Source: Nocardia sp. CDC159
GTDB lineage: Bacteria > Actinomycetota > Actinomycetes > Mycobacteriales > Mycobacteriaceae
NCBI RefSeq assembly: GCF_023740735.1
Contig: NZ_JAMRXH010000011.1
Location: forward strand, 1 to 64,000
Direction of reading: 5' to 3'
Length of the DNA: 64,000 nt
Below the pieces are notes generated by a model. The model was not told the DNA's origin. It saw only the letters and a program-made list of their open reading frames with translations, and made no database searches. A program made the translations under genes and the position numbers. How positions within the stretch are numbered: position 1 is the stretch's first letter; each line of letters opens with the position of its first letter. Below are positions 1 through 7,967 of the stretch, in pieces.

Positions 1-140
1 GCTGTCTGGTCGGTGGAACCAGCCTCGGCGCTCTCGGCGTCGTGGCCGGGCAGTTGTTCATCACCGCGCCCGTCGCCATCGCCGCCGCGGTGCAGTACTT
101 CACCACCATCAACGCACCGTTCACTCCCCCGGCGAAGTAA
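1..140 (+). CDS. C-terminal fragment of an unknown protein (start outside window)
   Basis: An open frame enters the window (first full codon at base 3) and stops with TAA at 138-140. The visible 45 residues are Gly/Ala/Val-rich and hydrophobic, with a tail ending in FTPPAK. This resembles the end of a small secreted or membrane protein of the kind common in mycolata, but no family can be named. A terminator-like hairpin follows about 40 bases downstream, which supports this being the real gene end. Confidence 0.5.
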   Translation, partial: CLVGGTSLGALGVVAGQLFITAPVAIAAAVQYFTTINAPFTPPAK

Positions 141-177
141 GTCCTTCGCTCCAAGCGGATTCACGCGACGAACAAGC

Positions 178-216
178 AGCACCCCCGTTCAGCCGACGCT
201 GGACGGGGGTGCTTTT
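178..216 (+). terminator. Rho-independent terminator
   Basis: An 11-bp perfect stem (AGCACCCCCGT at 178-188, ACGGGGGTGCT at 203-213) with a 14-base loop is followed by a short T run. It lies between the partial plus-strand gene and the converging esterase gene, so it may serve both. Confidence 0.75.
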
Positions 217-219
217 CGA

Positions 220-1230
220 TCAGGCTGTGCGGGCCACGGTTTCGGGCTCGATCCGAGCGCGGACGAACCGGGCCACCCGGGCCAGTGCGGCCCGGCTCTC
301 GGGGAGGCTGGGCAGGATGCTCATGAACGCGTGCACCTGCCCGCGCCACAGCTCCAGGGAATGCGGCACCCCGGCGGCGGTCAGCCGCCGCGCCATCAGT
401 TCGCAGTCGAAGCGCAGCAATTCGTCCTCGCCGACGATGAGCAGCGCGGGCGGTAACCCGGACAGCGTGCCGTTGACCGGGGACAGCATCGGATCGACCC
501 GGCCGTCCACCTCCGCGCCGTAGCGGACCATGCGGCGCACGGCCGACATCGGAATGTAGGCATCCCGGGCGACATTCACGTAACCGCGCTTGGCCTTGTG
601 ATCCAGATCCAGCAGCGGCGACAGGCCGACCAGCCCCGCGGGCGCGGGCAGTCCGGCCGCGATCGCGCGCAGCGCGGTGGCGAAGGTGAGATAGCCGCCC
701 GCCGAGTCACCGGCGAAGACGATCCGCGCGGGATCGGCGCCGTGCCGCAGCAGCCAGCGGTAGGCGGTGAGGCAGTCCTCGATCGATCCGGCGATGGAAG
801 TGCTGGGCAGCTGGCGGTATTCGACATTGACCACCGGCAGGCCGGTGCGGCGCGCCAGGCTGGCCGCGATCGGCCGATGCGAATCCAGGCCGCACAGGAA
901 GAAGCCGCCGCCGTGCATGTAGAGCACCGCACCGTGCCGCAGCGCCCGGGCGGCACCGGCCGGGCGGAGGATCTCCAGACGAAATCCGCCCAGCCGCACC
1001 TGCTCTCGCTCCACCCCGCGCGGCCGGGGCCGCAGCGCGGCCAGGCCGTCGACCACGTGGCGGGCCAGCGGCATGGTCTGCGGATATATCGGATAGCGCC
1101 GGATCACCGGCCCCACCACCCCCCGGCAGGCCAGCAGCACCGCCTGCGAGTGCAGGCTGCGCCGATCCGGATTCACCACCACGCCGGGATCGGGCTCGAA
1201 CACCGTGTCCTCGATCGGAATCGCCACCAT
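220..1230 (-). CDS. alpha/beta hydrolase, HSL (hormone-sensitive lipase) family esterase
   Basis: The 336-residue product is a predicted serine ester hydrolase of the hormone-sensitive-lipase family (LipF/LipN-like enzymes of mycobacteria). The oxyanion motif HGGG is at about residues 106-109, the nucleophile motif GDSAGG has Ser at about 176, an acidic residue follows in VGEDE, and the catalytic His is in GQVHAF near the C-terminus. The length is usual for the family and there is no clear signal peptide, so it probably acts in the cytoplasm on acyl esters. The ATG at 1230 is preceded by GAGGTAGG at suitable spacing. It is divergent from rmlA, with 213 bases between them that must hold both promoters. 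The natural substrate cannot be inferred. Confidence 0.88.
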   Translation of the reverse strand: MVAIPIEDTVFEPDPGVVVNPDRRSLHSQAVLLACRGVVGPVIRRYPIYPQTMPLARHVVDGLAALRPRPRGVEREQVRLGGFRLEILRPAGAARALRHGAVLYMHGGGFFLCGLDSHRPIAASLARRTGLPVVNVEYRQLPSTSIAGSIEDCLTAYRWLLRHGADPARIVFAGDSAGGYLTFATALRAIAAGLPAPAGLVGLSPLLDLDHKAKRGYVNVARDAYIPMSAVRRMVRYGAEVDGRVDPMLSPVNGTLSGLPPALLIVGEDELLRFDCELMARRLTAAGVPHSLELWRGQVHAFMSILPSLPESRAALARVARFVRARIEPETVARTA

Positions 1231-1443
1231 CGTGCACCTACCTCACTCCCGGCGCACCGAACAGCGGCCGGGAATCCGGCGGCGATGTCGGCGCTGACAT
1301 CTCACACGGTGTTATTTCAGAAGACCACGGCGACTGTGACCTACGCAATACTTATGGGCCGAATCGAGTTCCGCGAAACCCGTTGTGATCGTTTCGGAAC
1401 CTCGCCGAGCCGCGGCGCGGACCAACTGGCAGACTTGCGTGAC

Positions 1444-2316
1444 ATGCGCGGAATCATCCTGGCCGGTGGCACCGGATCACGGCTGCACCCGATCACGCGC
1501 GGGGTGAGCAAACAGCTGGTCCCGGTCTACGACAAGCCCATGGTGTACTACCCGCTGTCCACCCTGATGCTGGCCGACATCCGGGACATCCTGGTGATCA
1601 CCACACCCGAGGACGCCGACGCCTTCCGGCGGCTGCTCGGTGACGGCTCGCAGTACGGTTTGGACCTCAGCTATGTGGTGCAGCCCGAACCGGACGGGCT
1701 GGCGCGGGCGTTCGTGCTGGGAGCCGACCACATCGGCACCGACTCCGCCGCACTCGTGCTGGGCGACAACATCTTCCACGGCCCCGGCCTGGGTACCCGG
1801 CTGCGCCGGTTCCAGGGCGTCGACGGCGGCGCGGTGTTCGCGTACTGGGTGTCGGATCCCAGCGCCTACGGCGTGATCGAATTCGCCGACGGCAAGGCCG
1901 TTTCCATCGAGGAGAAGCCCAAGCTGCCCCGGTCCAACTACGCCATCCCCGGCCTGTACTTCTACGACAACGACGTGGTCGAGATCGCGCGCGGCCTGAC
2001 GCCCTCGGCGCGCGGCGAATACGAGATCACCGATATCAACCGGACCTATCTGGAACAGGGCAGACTGCGGGTGGAAGTGCTCGCCCGCGGCACCGCCTGG
2101 CTCGACACCGGCACCTTCGACTCGCTGCTCGACGCGGCCAATTACGTCCGCACCATCGAGGAGCGGCAGGGCCTGAAGATCGGTGTGCCCGAGGAGGTGG
2201 CCTGGCGGATGGGTTTCATCGACGACGAACAGCTGTGCCGCCTGGCCGAACCGCTGGTACGCTCCGGATACGGCCGGTATCTGCTCGGACTACTGGAACG
2301 CGGACGGGACTGGTGA
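1444..2316 (+). CDS. rmlA: glucose-1-phosphate thymidylyltransferase
   Basis: RmlA joins glucose-1-phosphate to dTTP to form dTDP-glucose, the first step of dTDP-L-rhamnose synthesis. Rhamnose forms part of the linker between peptidoglycan and arabinogalactan. The protein starts with the nucleotidyltransferase signature MRGIILAGGTGSRLHP, followed by QLVPVYDKPMVYYPLS and LGDNIFHG, all typical of RmlA. At 290 residues it has the standard length. The ATG at 1444 is chosen because the family begins exactly at this motif; the open frame extends upstream but runs antisense to the esterase. Its stop overlaps a possible GTG of rmlC (GTGA at 2313-2316), so the two are probably co-translated. Confidence 0.96.
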   Translation: MRGIILAGGTGSRLHPITRGVSKQLVPVYDKPMVYYPLSTLMLADIRDILVITTPEDADAFRRLLGDGSQYGLDLSYVVQPEPDGLARAFVLGADHIGTDSAALVLGDNIFHGPGLGTRLRRFQGVDGGAVFAYWVSDPSAYGVIEFADGKAVSIEEKPKLPRSNYAIPGLYFYDNDVVEIARGLTPSARGEYEITDINRTYLEQGRLRVEVLARGTAWLDTGTFDSLLDAANYVRTIEERQGLKIGVPEEVAWRMGFIDDEQLCRLAEPLVRSGYGRYLLGLLERGRDW

Positions 2317-2318
2317 GC

Positions 2319-2882
2319 ATGCGGATTCGCGAGCTGGCGGTACCGGGCGCGTGGGAGTTCACCCCGGTGCTGCGCGGTGACGAACGCGGCGTCTTCGCCG
2401 AGGCGTTCAAGGCCTCGGAGTTCGAGAAGGCGGTCGGGCGTCCGTTCGAGTTGCTGCAGGTGAACACCTCCACCTCGGCCGCGGGCGTGCTGCGCGGCAT
2501 CCACTACACCGACGATCCGCCCGGCCAGGCGAAGTACGTGACCTGCGTCCGGGGCGCGTTCGTGGACGTGGTGGTGGATCTGCGGCCGGGCTCGCCGACC
2601 TTCGGTGCGTGGGACAGCGTCATCATCGACGATGTGGATCGACGCTCGGTATTCCTGTCCGAAGGGCTCGGCCACGCACTGCTGTCGCTCGAGGACTCCT
2701 CGACGGTCGTCTACCTCTGCTCACTCGAGTACACCCCCGAATTCGACCACGACATCGATGCCTTCGATCCGCAGATCGGCATCGAGTGGCCGACGGTGGG
2801 CCGCGACGGGCGGCCGCTGGAATTCATCCGCTCGCCGAAGGACGCCGCGGCGCCACGCCTGCGCGATATCGCCCTGCGATAG
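2319..2882 (+). CDS. rmlC: dTDP-4-dehydrorhamnose 3,5-epimerase
   Basis: RmlC epimerises dTDP-4-keto-6-deoxyglucose at C3 and C5 in the rhamnose pathway. The 187-residue product has the family start (MRIRELAVPGAWEF, very like the mycobacterial enzyme), the cupin motif LRGIHY with the catalytic His, and the conserved YTPEFDHDI segment. The ATG at 2319 is preferred; a GTG at 2313 overlapping the rmlA stop is an alternative that adds two residues. It forms a two-gene operon with rmlA; rmlB and rmlD are not in this window. A strong bidirectional terminator follows directly. Confidence 0.95.
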   Translation: MRIRELAVPGAWEFTPVLRGDERGVFAEAFKASEFEKAVGRPFELLQVNTSTSAAGVLRGIHYTDDPPGQAKYVTCVRGAFVDVVVDLRPGSPTFGAWDSVIIDDVDRRSVFLSEGLGHALLSLEDSSTVVYLCSLEYTPEFDHDIDAFDPQIGIEWPTVGRDGRPLEFIRSPKDAAAPRLRDIALR

Positions 2883-2883
2883 C

Positions 2884-2927
2884 GAAAAGCCGCGGTGTGC
2901 GAATCCCTACGCACACCGCGGCTTTCG
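2884..2927. terminator. bidirectional terminator between rmlC and the MFS gene
   Basis: A long, nearly perfect inverted repeat of about 18 bp (GCCGCGGTGTGCG / CGCACACCGCGGC, extended by GAAAA and TTTCG) sits in the 55-base gap between two converging genes. The A run on one side and T run on the other let it work in both directions. Confidence 0.85.
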
Positions 2928-2937
2928 CGCTCATGGA

Positions 2938-4413
2938 TCAGGCGGCGGCCAGCTCCGGCTCCCGATCCGCGTCGGCCACCGGTGCGGACGCGCGGCGCTT
3001 GGGCAGGAAGTGGGTCAGCGCCACCAGCGCGCCGAGGATGCTGATCACGCCCGCGAACAGCAGGCCCGGCTTGTAGGTGTCGAGCATCGCGGCGGGTGAG
3101 GTGTCGCCGTGCGTGCCGGAGGTGACGATCGCGGTGCTGACCGCCAGCACGATCGCCGCGCCGACCTGCATCGAGGTCTGCAGCACGCCCGCGGCCAGGC
3201 CCTGCTCGTCGTCATCGATGCCGTTGGTGGCCTGGATGTTGATGGCCGGGAAGCCAATCCAGCCGATGCCGATCAGCAGCACCGCGGGCAGGATGATCGC
3301 GAGGTAGGACGGGTCGGTGTTCAGGCGCAGGAACAGCAGGTAGCCGATGCTCATGACGACCGTGGTGACGGCGATGATCGGGCCGGTGCCGAACCGGTCG
3401 ACCAGCTTGTCGGAGAACACCGACGACAGCGCGACCAGCAGGCCCACCGGCAGCAGTGCCATGGCCAGCCTCAGCGGTGACCAGCCCAGGCTGTCCTGCA
3501 GATACAGGGTCACGATGAACTGCCAGCTGAAGTAGGAGCCCGCGACCGCGACGATCACCAGGCTGGCCCGCACCAGCGAGACCTTACGCAGGATGCCGAG
3601 CCGGATCAGCGGGTGCTTCACCCGGTTCTCAACCGCCACGAAGGCCGCGAACAGCGCCAGCACCGCGGCGAACGATCCGACCGTGCGGGCCGAACCCCAG
3701 CCCACCTCGGGCGCCGAGACCACGGTGTAGACCAGCAGCAGCATGGCGGCGGTGGAGAACAGCGCGCCGAGCAGATCGTGACCGCCCTCGTCGGCGGGCT
3801 TGTCCCTGGGCACCAGGACGGCCGCGGCGGCCAGGGCCGCCAGGGCGATCGGCACCGGCAGCAGGAAGGTCCAGCGCCAGCCGATTCCGGTCATCAGACC
3901 GCCGAACACCAGGCCCATGGAATAGCCGCCCGCACCGAACACGGTGTAGATGGACAGCGCCTTGTTGCGGGCCGGGCCCTCGGCGAAGTTGGTGGTGATG
4001 ATCGACAGGCCGGTCGGCGCGGTGAAGGCCGCGGCCAGGCCCTTGATGAATCGGGTGAGGATCAGCAGCGGGCCCGAGCTGACCAGGCCGCCGGCCAGCG
4101 AGGCGACCGCGAAGACCGCCAGCGCGATCAGGAAGACCTTGCGGCGACCGAGCAGATCGGCCGTGCGCCCGCCGAGCAGCAGCAGGCCGCCGTAACCCAG
4201 GACGTAACCGCTCACCAGCCACTGCAGGGTCGATGTGCCCAGGCCCAGCTCGGCGCCGATGGAAGGAAGTGCGACGCCGACCATCGACACGTCGAGGCCG
4301 TCGAGGAACAGAACGATGCACAGGGTGATCAGCAGGCCCCAGAGTCGGGCCGGCCACCGAGTGTCGGCCGCGGAGGCCTGAAGTGTTGCCGTGGAAGTCA
4401 CGGGCCGGAACAT
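2938..4413 (-). CDS. MFS multidrug efflux transporter, DHA2 family (14-TM)
   Basis: The product (491 residues from the ATG at 4413) is a drug:proton antiporter of the DHA2/EmrB type. It has about 14 hydrophobic segments, motif A as GGRTADLLGRRKVF after the second helix, and motif D1-like LDGLDVSMVGVALP in helix 1. The frame could open at 4443, but that start would lie inside the operator palindrome; 4413 gives a normal N-terminus. No good ribosome-binding site precedes it, so the message may be leaderless. It diverges from a MarR regulator gene, and an 11-bp-arm palindrome lies between the two starts, so local repression by that regulator is likely. The substrate is unknown. Confidence 0.88.
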   Translation of the reverse strand: MFRPVTSTATLQASAADTRWPARLWGLLITLCIVLFLDGLDVSMVGVALPSIGAELGLGTSTLQWLVSGYVLGYGGLLLLGGRTADLLGRRKVFLIALAVFAVASLAGGLVSSGPLLILTRFIKGLAAAFTAPTGLSIITTNFAEGPARNKALSIYTVFGAGGYSMGLVFGGLMTGIGWRWTFLLPVPIALAALAAAAVLVPRDKPADEGGHDLLGALFSTAAMLLLVYTVVSAPEVGWGSARTVGSFAAVLALFAAFVAVENRVKHPLIRLGILRKVSLVRASLVIVAVAGSYFSWQFIVTLYLQDSLGWSPLRLAMALLPVGLLVALSSVFSDKLVDRFGTGPIIAVTTVVMSIGYLLFLRLNTDPSYLAIILPAVLLIGIGWIGFPAINIQATNGIDDDEQGLAAGVLQTSMQVGAAIVLAVSTAIVTSGTHGDTSPAAMLDTYKPGLLFAGVISILGALVALTHFLPKRRASAPVADADREPELAAA

Positions 4414-4424
4414 TACATGCGCGT

Positions 4425-4450
4425 GCATTAAATGCGCAAGCATTTAATGC
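4425..4450. promoter_or_regulatory. probable MarR operator
   Basis: A perfect inverted repeat, GCATTAAATGC (4425-4435) and GCATTTAATGC (4440-4450) with a 4-base spacer, lies between the divergent MFS and MarR genes. Further half-site-like sequences flank it (ATGCGCGTGCAT at 4417-4428 and TTGCATG at 4454-4460). AT-rich arms in a GC-rich region and this location are typical of a MarR-family autoregulatory operator. Confidence 0.75.
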
Positions 4451-4487
4451 CGTTGCATGAATCGGCGCGGACCACTAGGATGGCCGC

Positions 4488-4916
4488 ATGCCCAAGCCGT
4501 CGACAGCGTCCGTCGACCGGCCCGCGGTCGAGCAGCCTGGCGCGCCGAGCGGACTGGTGAGCGAATGGCGCGATCTCATGGCCAAGCACGCCACCGTCAC
4601 CTGCGCCCTCGAGAAGGAACTGCAGGGGCGTCACCACATCGGACTCAGCGAGTTCGAGACGCTGGATCGGCTGGTGGACGCGGCGTGCGAGACCTTCCGG
4701 ATGAGCGAGCTGGCCTGCGAGAGCCATCTCAGTCAGAGCGCCCTGTCGCGCACGGTGGCACGGCTCGAGCGAGAGGGGCTGGTCAGCCGCAGTCTGTGCA
4801 GCGAGGACCGGCGCTCGATCTACGTCTGCCTCACCGACAAGGGGCGGGCCGCGCACGCCGACGCCGCGCCGACGCACCGGGAGGTGCTGGCGCGCACGCT
4901 GCGCGGCGAGCGCTGA
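4488..4916 (+). CDS. MarR family transcriptional regulator
   Basis: The 142-residue product has a winged helix-turn-helix with recognition-helix region SHLSQSALSRTVARLEREGLV and the wing motif CSEDRRSIYV, both typical of MarR proteins. AGGATGG lies just upstream of the ATG at 4488. It is divergent from the DHA2 efflux gene with the palindrome at 4425-4450 between them. By analogy with other MarR/MFS pairs it probably represses both genes until an unknown ligand binds. Its stop codon directly abuts the stop of the converging XRE gene. Confidence 0.9.
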   Translation: MPKPSTASVDRPAVEQPGAPSGLVSEWRDLMAKHATVTCALEKELQGRHHIGLSEFETLDRLVDAACETFRMSELACESHLSQSALSRTVARLEREGLVSRSLCSEDRRSIYVCLTDKGRAAHADAAPTHREVLARTLRGER

Positions 4917-5789
4917 TCACGCGTGTGCGAGGGCCGTTTCGACGGCCTCGCGCGCGTCCACGGCGACGGCCTTGATACTCGCGAAAGCGGCTCGATAGCG
5001 GTCTATTTCGGCTTCCTTGTCGAAATAGGCGGAGCCGGTGAAGGTTTCGACGTACACCACCGGCGGCTCGGGCGGTTCGCCCGCGGGGGAATCGAATTCG
5101 ACCAGGACGAATCGGCCGGACTCCAGGCCGTCGTGATAACCGGAATCATCGGGCACCAACCGGATTTCGATATTGGGCCGGTCGCACATGGCCAGCAAAT
5201 GCTCGAGCTGACCGCGGGCGACGTCGCTGCCGCCGATGCGACGGCGCAACATGGAGGCGGTGATCACCGCGTCCAGTCGCACGGGCTCCTCGGCGCGGGT
5301 CAGCAGCGCCTGGCGGGCCGCGCGGACCGCGACCCGGCGATCGGCCTCGGTGCTCGACATGTCCGGTCGCGCCCCCGCGAGTACGGCGCGGGTGTAGGCC
5401 TCGGTCTGCAGCAGGCCCGGCACCAGTTCGTTCTCGTAGGTCGAGAGCCGATGCGCCGCCTCCTCCAGGCCGACGTAGACCTCGAAGCCCTCGGCGATCA
5501 CGTCACCGTATTCGGTCCACCAGCCGCGGGCCTTCGTCTCGCGGGCCAGCGCGGTGAGCGGCGCGACGAGTTCGGCGGGCGCGCCGTAGATCTTGCACAT
5601 CGCCTCGACATCCAGGCCGCGCAACGACGTCTGGCCGGTCTCGATGCGCCAGATCTTGGCCTCCGACCACTCTAGGCGCTGGGCCGCCACCCGCGTGGTC
5701 ATGCGGGCGCGATTGCGTAGGTCGCGCAGCCTGCGGCCGAGCTGGCGGCGCGGCATCGTCGAGCCGGTGATCCCCTGCGGTAGAACCAT
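4917..5789 (-). CDS. XRE-type HTH regulator with DUF5753 domain
   Basis: The 290-residue product has an N-terminal Cro/C1 helix-turn-helix (about residues 15-70, including WSEAKIWRIETGQTSL) followed by the DUF5753 domain (from about 95), which begins with the usual GWW segment and contains YENELVPGLLQTEAYTRAVL. Such regulators are abundant in actinomycetes and are usually paired with a small DUF397 gene, the two being viewed as toxin-antitoxin-like or developmental pairs (Scr1 type). No DUF397 gene is visible on either side, so this copy looks solitary. The ATG at 5789 has GGGGGA upstream. Confidence 0.88.
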   Translation of the reverse strand: MVLPQGITGSTMPRRQLGRRLRDLRNRARMTTRVAAQRLEWSEAKIWRIETGQTSLRGLDVEAMCKIYGAPAELVAPLTALARETKARGWWTEYGDVIAEGFEVYVGLEEAAHRLSTYENELVPGLLQTEAYTRAVLAGARPDMSSTEADRRVAVRAARQALLTRAEEPVRLDAVITASMLRRRIGGSDVARGQLEHLLAMCDRPNIEIRLVPDDSGYHDGLESGRFVLVEFDSPAGEPPEPPVVYVETFTGSAYFDKEAEIDRYRAAFASIKAVAVDAREAVETALAHA

Positions 5790-5967
5790 GTTTCCCCCTG
5801 CGTTCCGTGCGCCGATCGTACCGTCGGTGCTGCCCGCCGAATGGCAAAACCCTTACGGCGTACCCGAATTCGTCAAACTGGACATCCGATCGGATTGTTG
5901 CACAACAGAATGGCGCCCCGGACGGGGACGTCCACGCAACGAGGACGATGGCGCATGTGCGCCACCC

Positions 5968-6537
5968 CTACTTACGGGTGGGCCGCCTGCGAAAGCGCCA
6001 GAACTGCACCGCCCGGACGTCCTCGGAGAGCTGATTGACCGGTTCGGCGACATCCGACAGGGCCTGGAACAGATCGTCGGCGAGTGCGTTGATGTGTTCG
6101 ACCCGGCTCGCCAGCCGCGAGGCGTTCACCAGGAATTCGAGCGCCAGCCGTACCGAGGCCGCGATGGTCAGCCCTAGCGGCACCGCCACCAGAAGGGCGA
6201 AGGCGAGGCCCAGCACCATGGAGAACTGCCAGAGCACGTCGATCAGGACGATCGGGACGCCGAAGGCGAAGGCCAGACCGAGCAGATAGGCCAGCGGCAG
6301 CAGCGTCCGGGTGGCCGGGCGACGGAACTGGATGTCGAACAGCGCCCGTAGGGCCGATACCGCCCACGCGCCGAACGCGCCCGGGCTGCGGAACGGCTCG
6401 GCGGGCGCGTCCTCGTCCGCCTCGGTGCCAGCGTGCCGGGACAACCGCCTGGTCGCCGACTCGCGCCAGGCTATCCAGCGCGGTTCGGCCTCGTAGTCGT
6501 CCGCGTCGGGCAGGCCGCCGACGGGCTCATCAGTCAT
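5968..6537 (-). CDS. DUF4282 membrane protein
   Basis: The 189-residue product has a charged N-terminal region (about 80 residues) and then a DUF4282-type core: LFDIQFRRPATRTLLPLAY followed by two hydrophobic segments and SVRLALEFLVNASRLASRV. It probably sits in the cytoplasmic membrane with two helices; the function of the family is unknown. The ATG at 6537 has AGAGG upstream and is preferred over the one at 6573. A hydrophilic tail of about 40 residues follows the core. The upstream neighbour diverges; no operon is apparent. Confidence 0.75.
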   Translation of the reverse strand: MTDEPVGGLPDADDYEAEPRWIAWRESATRRLSRHAGTEADEDAPAEPFRSPGAFGAWAVSALRALFDIQFRRPATRTLLPLAYLLGLAFAFGVPIVLIDVLWQFSMVLGLAFALLVAVPLGLTIAASVRLALEFLVNASRLASRVEHINALADDLFQALSDVAEPVNQLSEDVRAVQFWRFRRRPTRK

Positions 6538-6747
6538 GTCGGGAATCCTCTCGCGGATGCGCGGCACCGGCAACGCCGGGCCGTTTCCGGAACTGCCCGC
6601 GGGCGGCTATCGGGAAACTTTCAGCGACAACGCATTTGGTTCCCAGGTGGGACGGCAATCGTGATGGTCGTGCAGAATGCACGGGCCGCACGGTCGTGAG
6701 TAATAGCCGGTACGAATCAAATTGGCGATCTTGTGACGAATGCGACG

Positions 6748-6777
6748 TTGAGCAAGAAAGTTTCGAGAAGCTGTAAC
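6748..6777 (+). promoter_or_regulatory. possible sigma-70-type promoter
   Basis: TTGAGC (6748-6753) and TGTAAC (6772-6777) are 18 bases apart, in the most AT-rich part of the 313-base gap (6538-6850), about 75 bases before the next gene. Nothing else is recognisable in that gap. Confidence 0.35.
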
Positions 6778-6850
6778 ACCGCAGCTGGCCGGGCCCGATT
6801 AGTCCCATGAACACAGCAGGACCTGATCTATCCGGGGAATGGAGAAGACA

Positions 6851-7333
6851 GTGCGTACGACGTTTCCGACTTCCGTCCCGGCGGCGACTTTGGCCGCTAC
6901 CGCGCAGGACTACATCCGGCGCGGCTGGACGGTCGCCGAAACGGCCAACGGCATCTGCCTCATCACCGACGAGGATGTGGCGGGTATCGAGGTCACCGGC
7001 GAGCTCGCCGGCACTGTGCGTCGTTTCCTGCGGGCGAACAACCTGTCCGGCCCGGTGATCGAGATCCCCGGCACCGAGCGCCGCGAGATCCACCTGGTCA
7101 CCGGCGTCCGCAAGGCCGAGATGGCCATGGCGGCACTGCGCGAGGCCGGTATCACCGTCTACACCGACGGCGCCGGCATCCCGCTGCCCCCCACCCAGCT
7201 CTCCGCGGGTTCCGCCTGCTGGGGCGTGGCCCCTAACGAGGCCCGCTGGGTCCCCCCGGTGGTCGCCATCGCCGCCGCCGTCCGCGCCGCCCTCTCGGGC
7301 CGCAAGCCCCAACTGGCCCGCATCGCCAGCTGA
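6851..7333 (+). CDS. conserved protein of unknown function, possibly primase/polymerase-N-like
   Basis: The frame encodes about 160 residues. A GTG at 6851 is chosen because GGAGAAG lies six bases upstream; an ATG at 6839 is possible but has no properly spaced ribosome-binding site. The N-terminal half (QDYIRRGWTVAETANGICL) and the segment around IPLPPTQL/ACWGV faintly recall the short bifunctional DNA primase/polymerase N-domain-like proteins of actinomycetes, but no catalytic acidic residues can be assigned, so that link is weak. No signal peptide or membrane segment is seen. It is followed by the repeat-rich intergenic region. Confidence 0.6.
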   Translation: MRTTFPTSVPAATLAATAQDYIRRGWTVAETANGICLITDEDVAGIEVTGELAGTVRRFLRANNLSGPVIEIPGTERREIHLVTGVRKAEMAMAALREAGITVYTDGAGIPLPPTQLSAGSACWGVAPNEARWVPPVVAIAAAVRAALSGRKPQLARIAS

Positions 7334-7469
7334 CCGGCCCCACCAGCGGATAGTCGACAAACGCATAGCGCCGATCACCGCGAGAGCCTCCTGCTCTCGC
7401 GGTTTTGCGTGTGCGGGGGGCGTTGGTGTCCCCGCTTCCCGGCCTGGGGGCCGGGAAGCGGGGAAAAGC

Positions 7470-7606
7470 GAAGCGGCCGGGAGCTGAGGCAGCCGGGAAA
7501 AGTGAAGCGGCCGGGAGCTGGGGCAGCCGGGAAAGTGAAGCGGCCGGGAGCTGGGGAAGCGGGAACGTGAAGCGCCTAGGCCGGGAAGCGGGGAATCGTG
7601 GAGCGG
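7470..7606. repeat. tandem repeat, about 33-bp unit, 3-4 copies
   Basis: Units beginning GAAGCGGCCGGGAGCTG start at 7470, 7504 and 7537; a degenerate unit starts at 7569. Each ends in a CCGGGAA-like segment. Unit length varies from 32 to 34 bases, so coding is unlikely. It lacks the unique spacers of a CRISPR array. Confidence 0.75.
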
Positions 7607-7740
7607 CCGGCGGCGTAAGGGTGGCACCACGCTGGAGAAGGAGGCGCCACGCCATCGAAGACGGAACGCGGGGTAGGACGCCGCTCGAGGGCGGGTAAGG
7701 ACGCGACCCGGGAGAGGCAGAGACGCCGGGCGGGAGCCTG

Positions 7741-7939
7741 CTCGTTCCTGGCGGGCGTCCCACCTGTCCCGGCGGGCGTCCTACTTGTTCCCGCGGCGTC
7801 CAACTTGTTCCCGGCGGCGTCCTACTTGTTCCCGGCGGCGTCCTACTTGTTCCCGGCGGGCGTCCAACTTGTCCCCGGCGGGCGTCCAACTTGTCCCCGG
7901 CGGGCGTCCAACTTGTTCCCGGCGTGCTTTTTGCCGGGA
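7741..7939 (+). repeat. tandem repeat, 20-22-bp unit, about 9 copies, ending in a hairpin
   Basis: Units of the form (T/A)ACTTGTTCCCGGCGGGCGTCC repeat about nine times. The last copy runs into a hairpin, CCCGGC (7918-7923), a 9-base loop, then GCCGGG (7933-7938). The same hairpin with 2 differences in 24 bases ends a shorter array at 50277-50351 inside glfT2. The unit length varies (20-22), so this copy is not under coding constraint. Confidence 0.85.
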
Positions 7940-7967
7940 TCTGTTTCTGATTGGGGGTGGTCACGTA

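Larger units (their letters stand above)
7334..7967. other. repeat-filled intergenic region
   Basis: This 634-base stretch shows no convincing gene. It holds two tandem-repeat arrays (7470-7606 and 7741-7939) with simple composition. Long open frames cross it on both strands but consist of translated repeats. The promoter of the downstream oxidoreductase must lie in or after the second array. Confidence 0.7.

Noticed and set aside
598..1443. Upstream extension of the rmlA frame
   Set aside because: It is antisense to the esterase gene; RmlA proteins begin at the MRGIILAGG motif.
7470..7939. CRISPR array
   Set aside because: The repeats are direct tandem units without unique spacers of constant length, and no cas genes are nearby.
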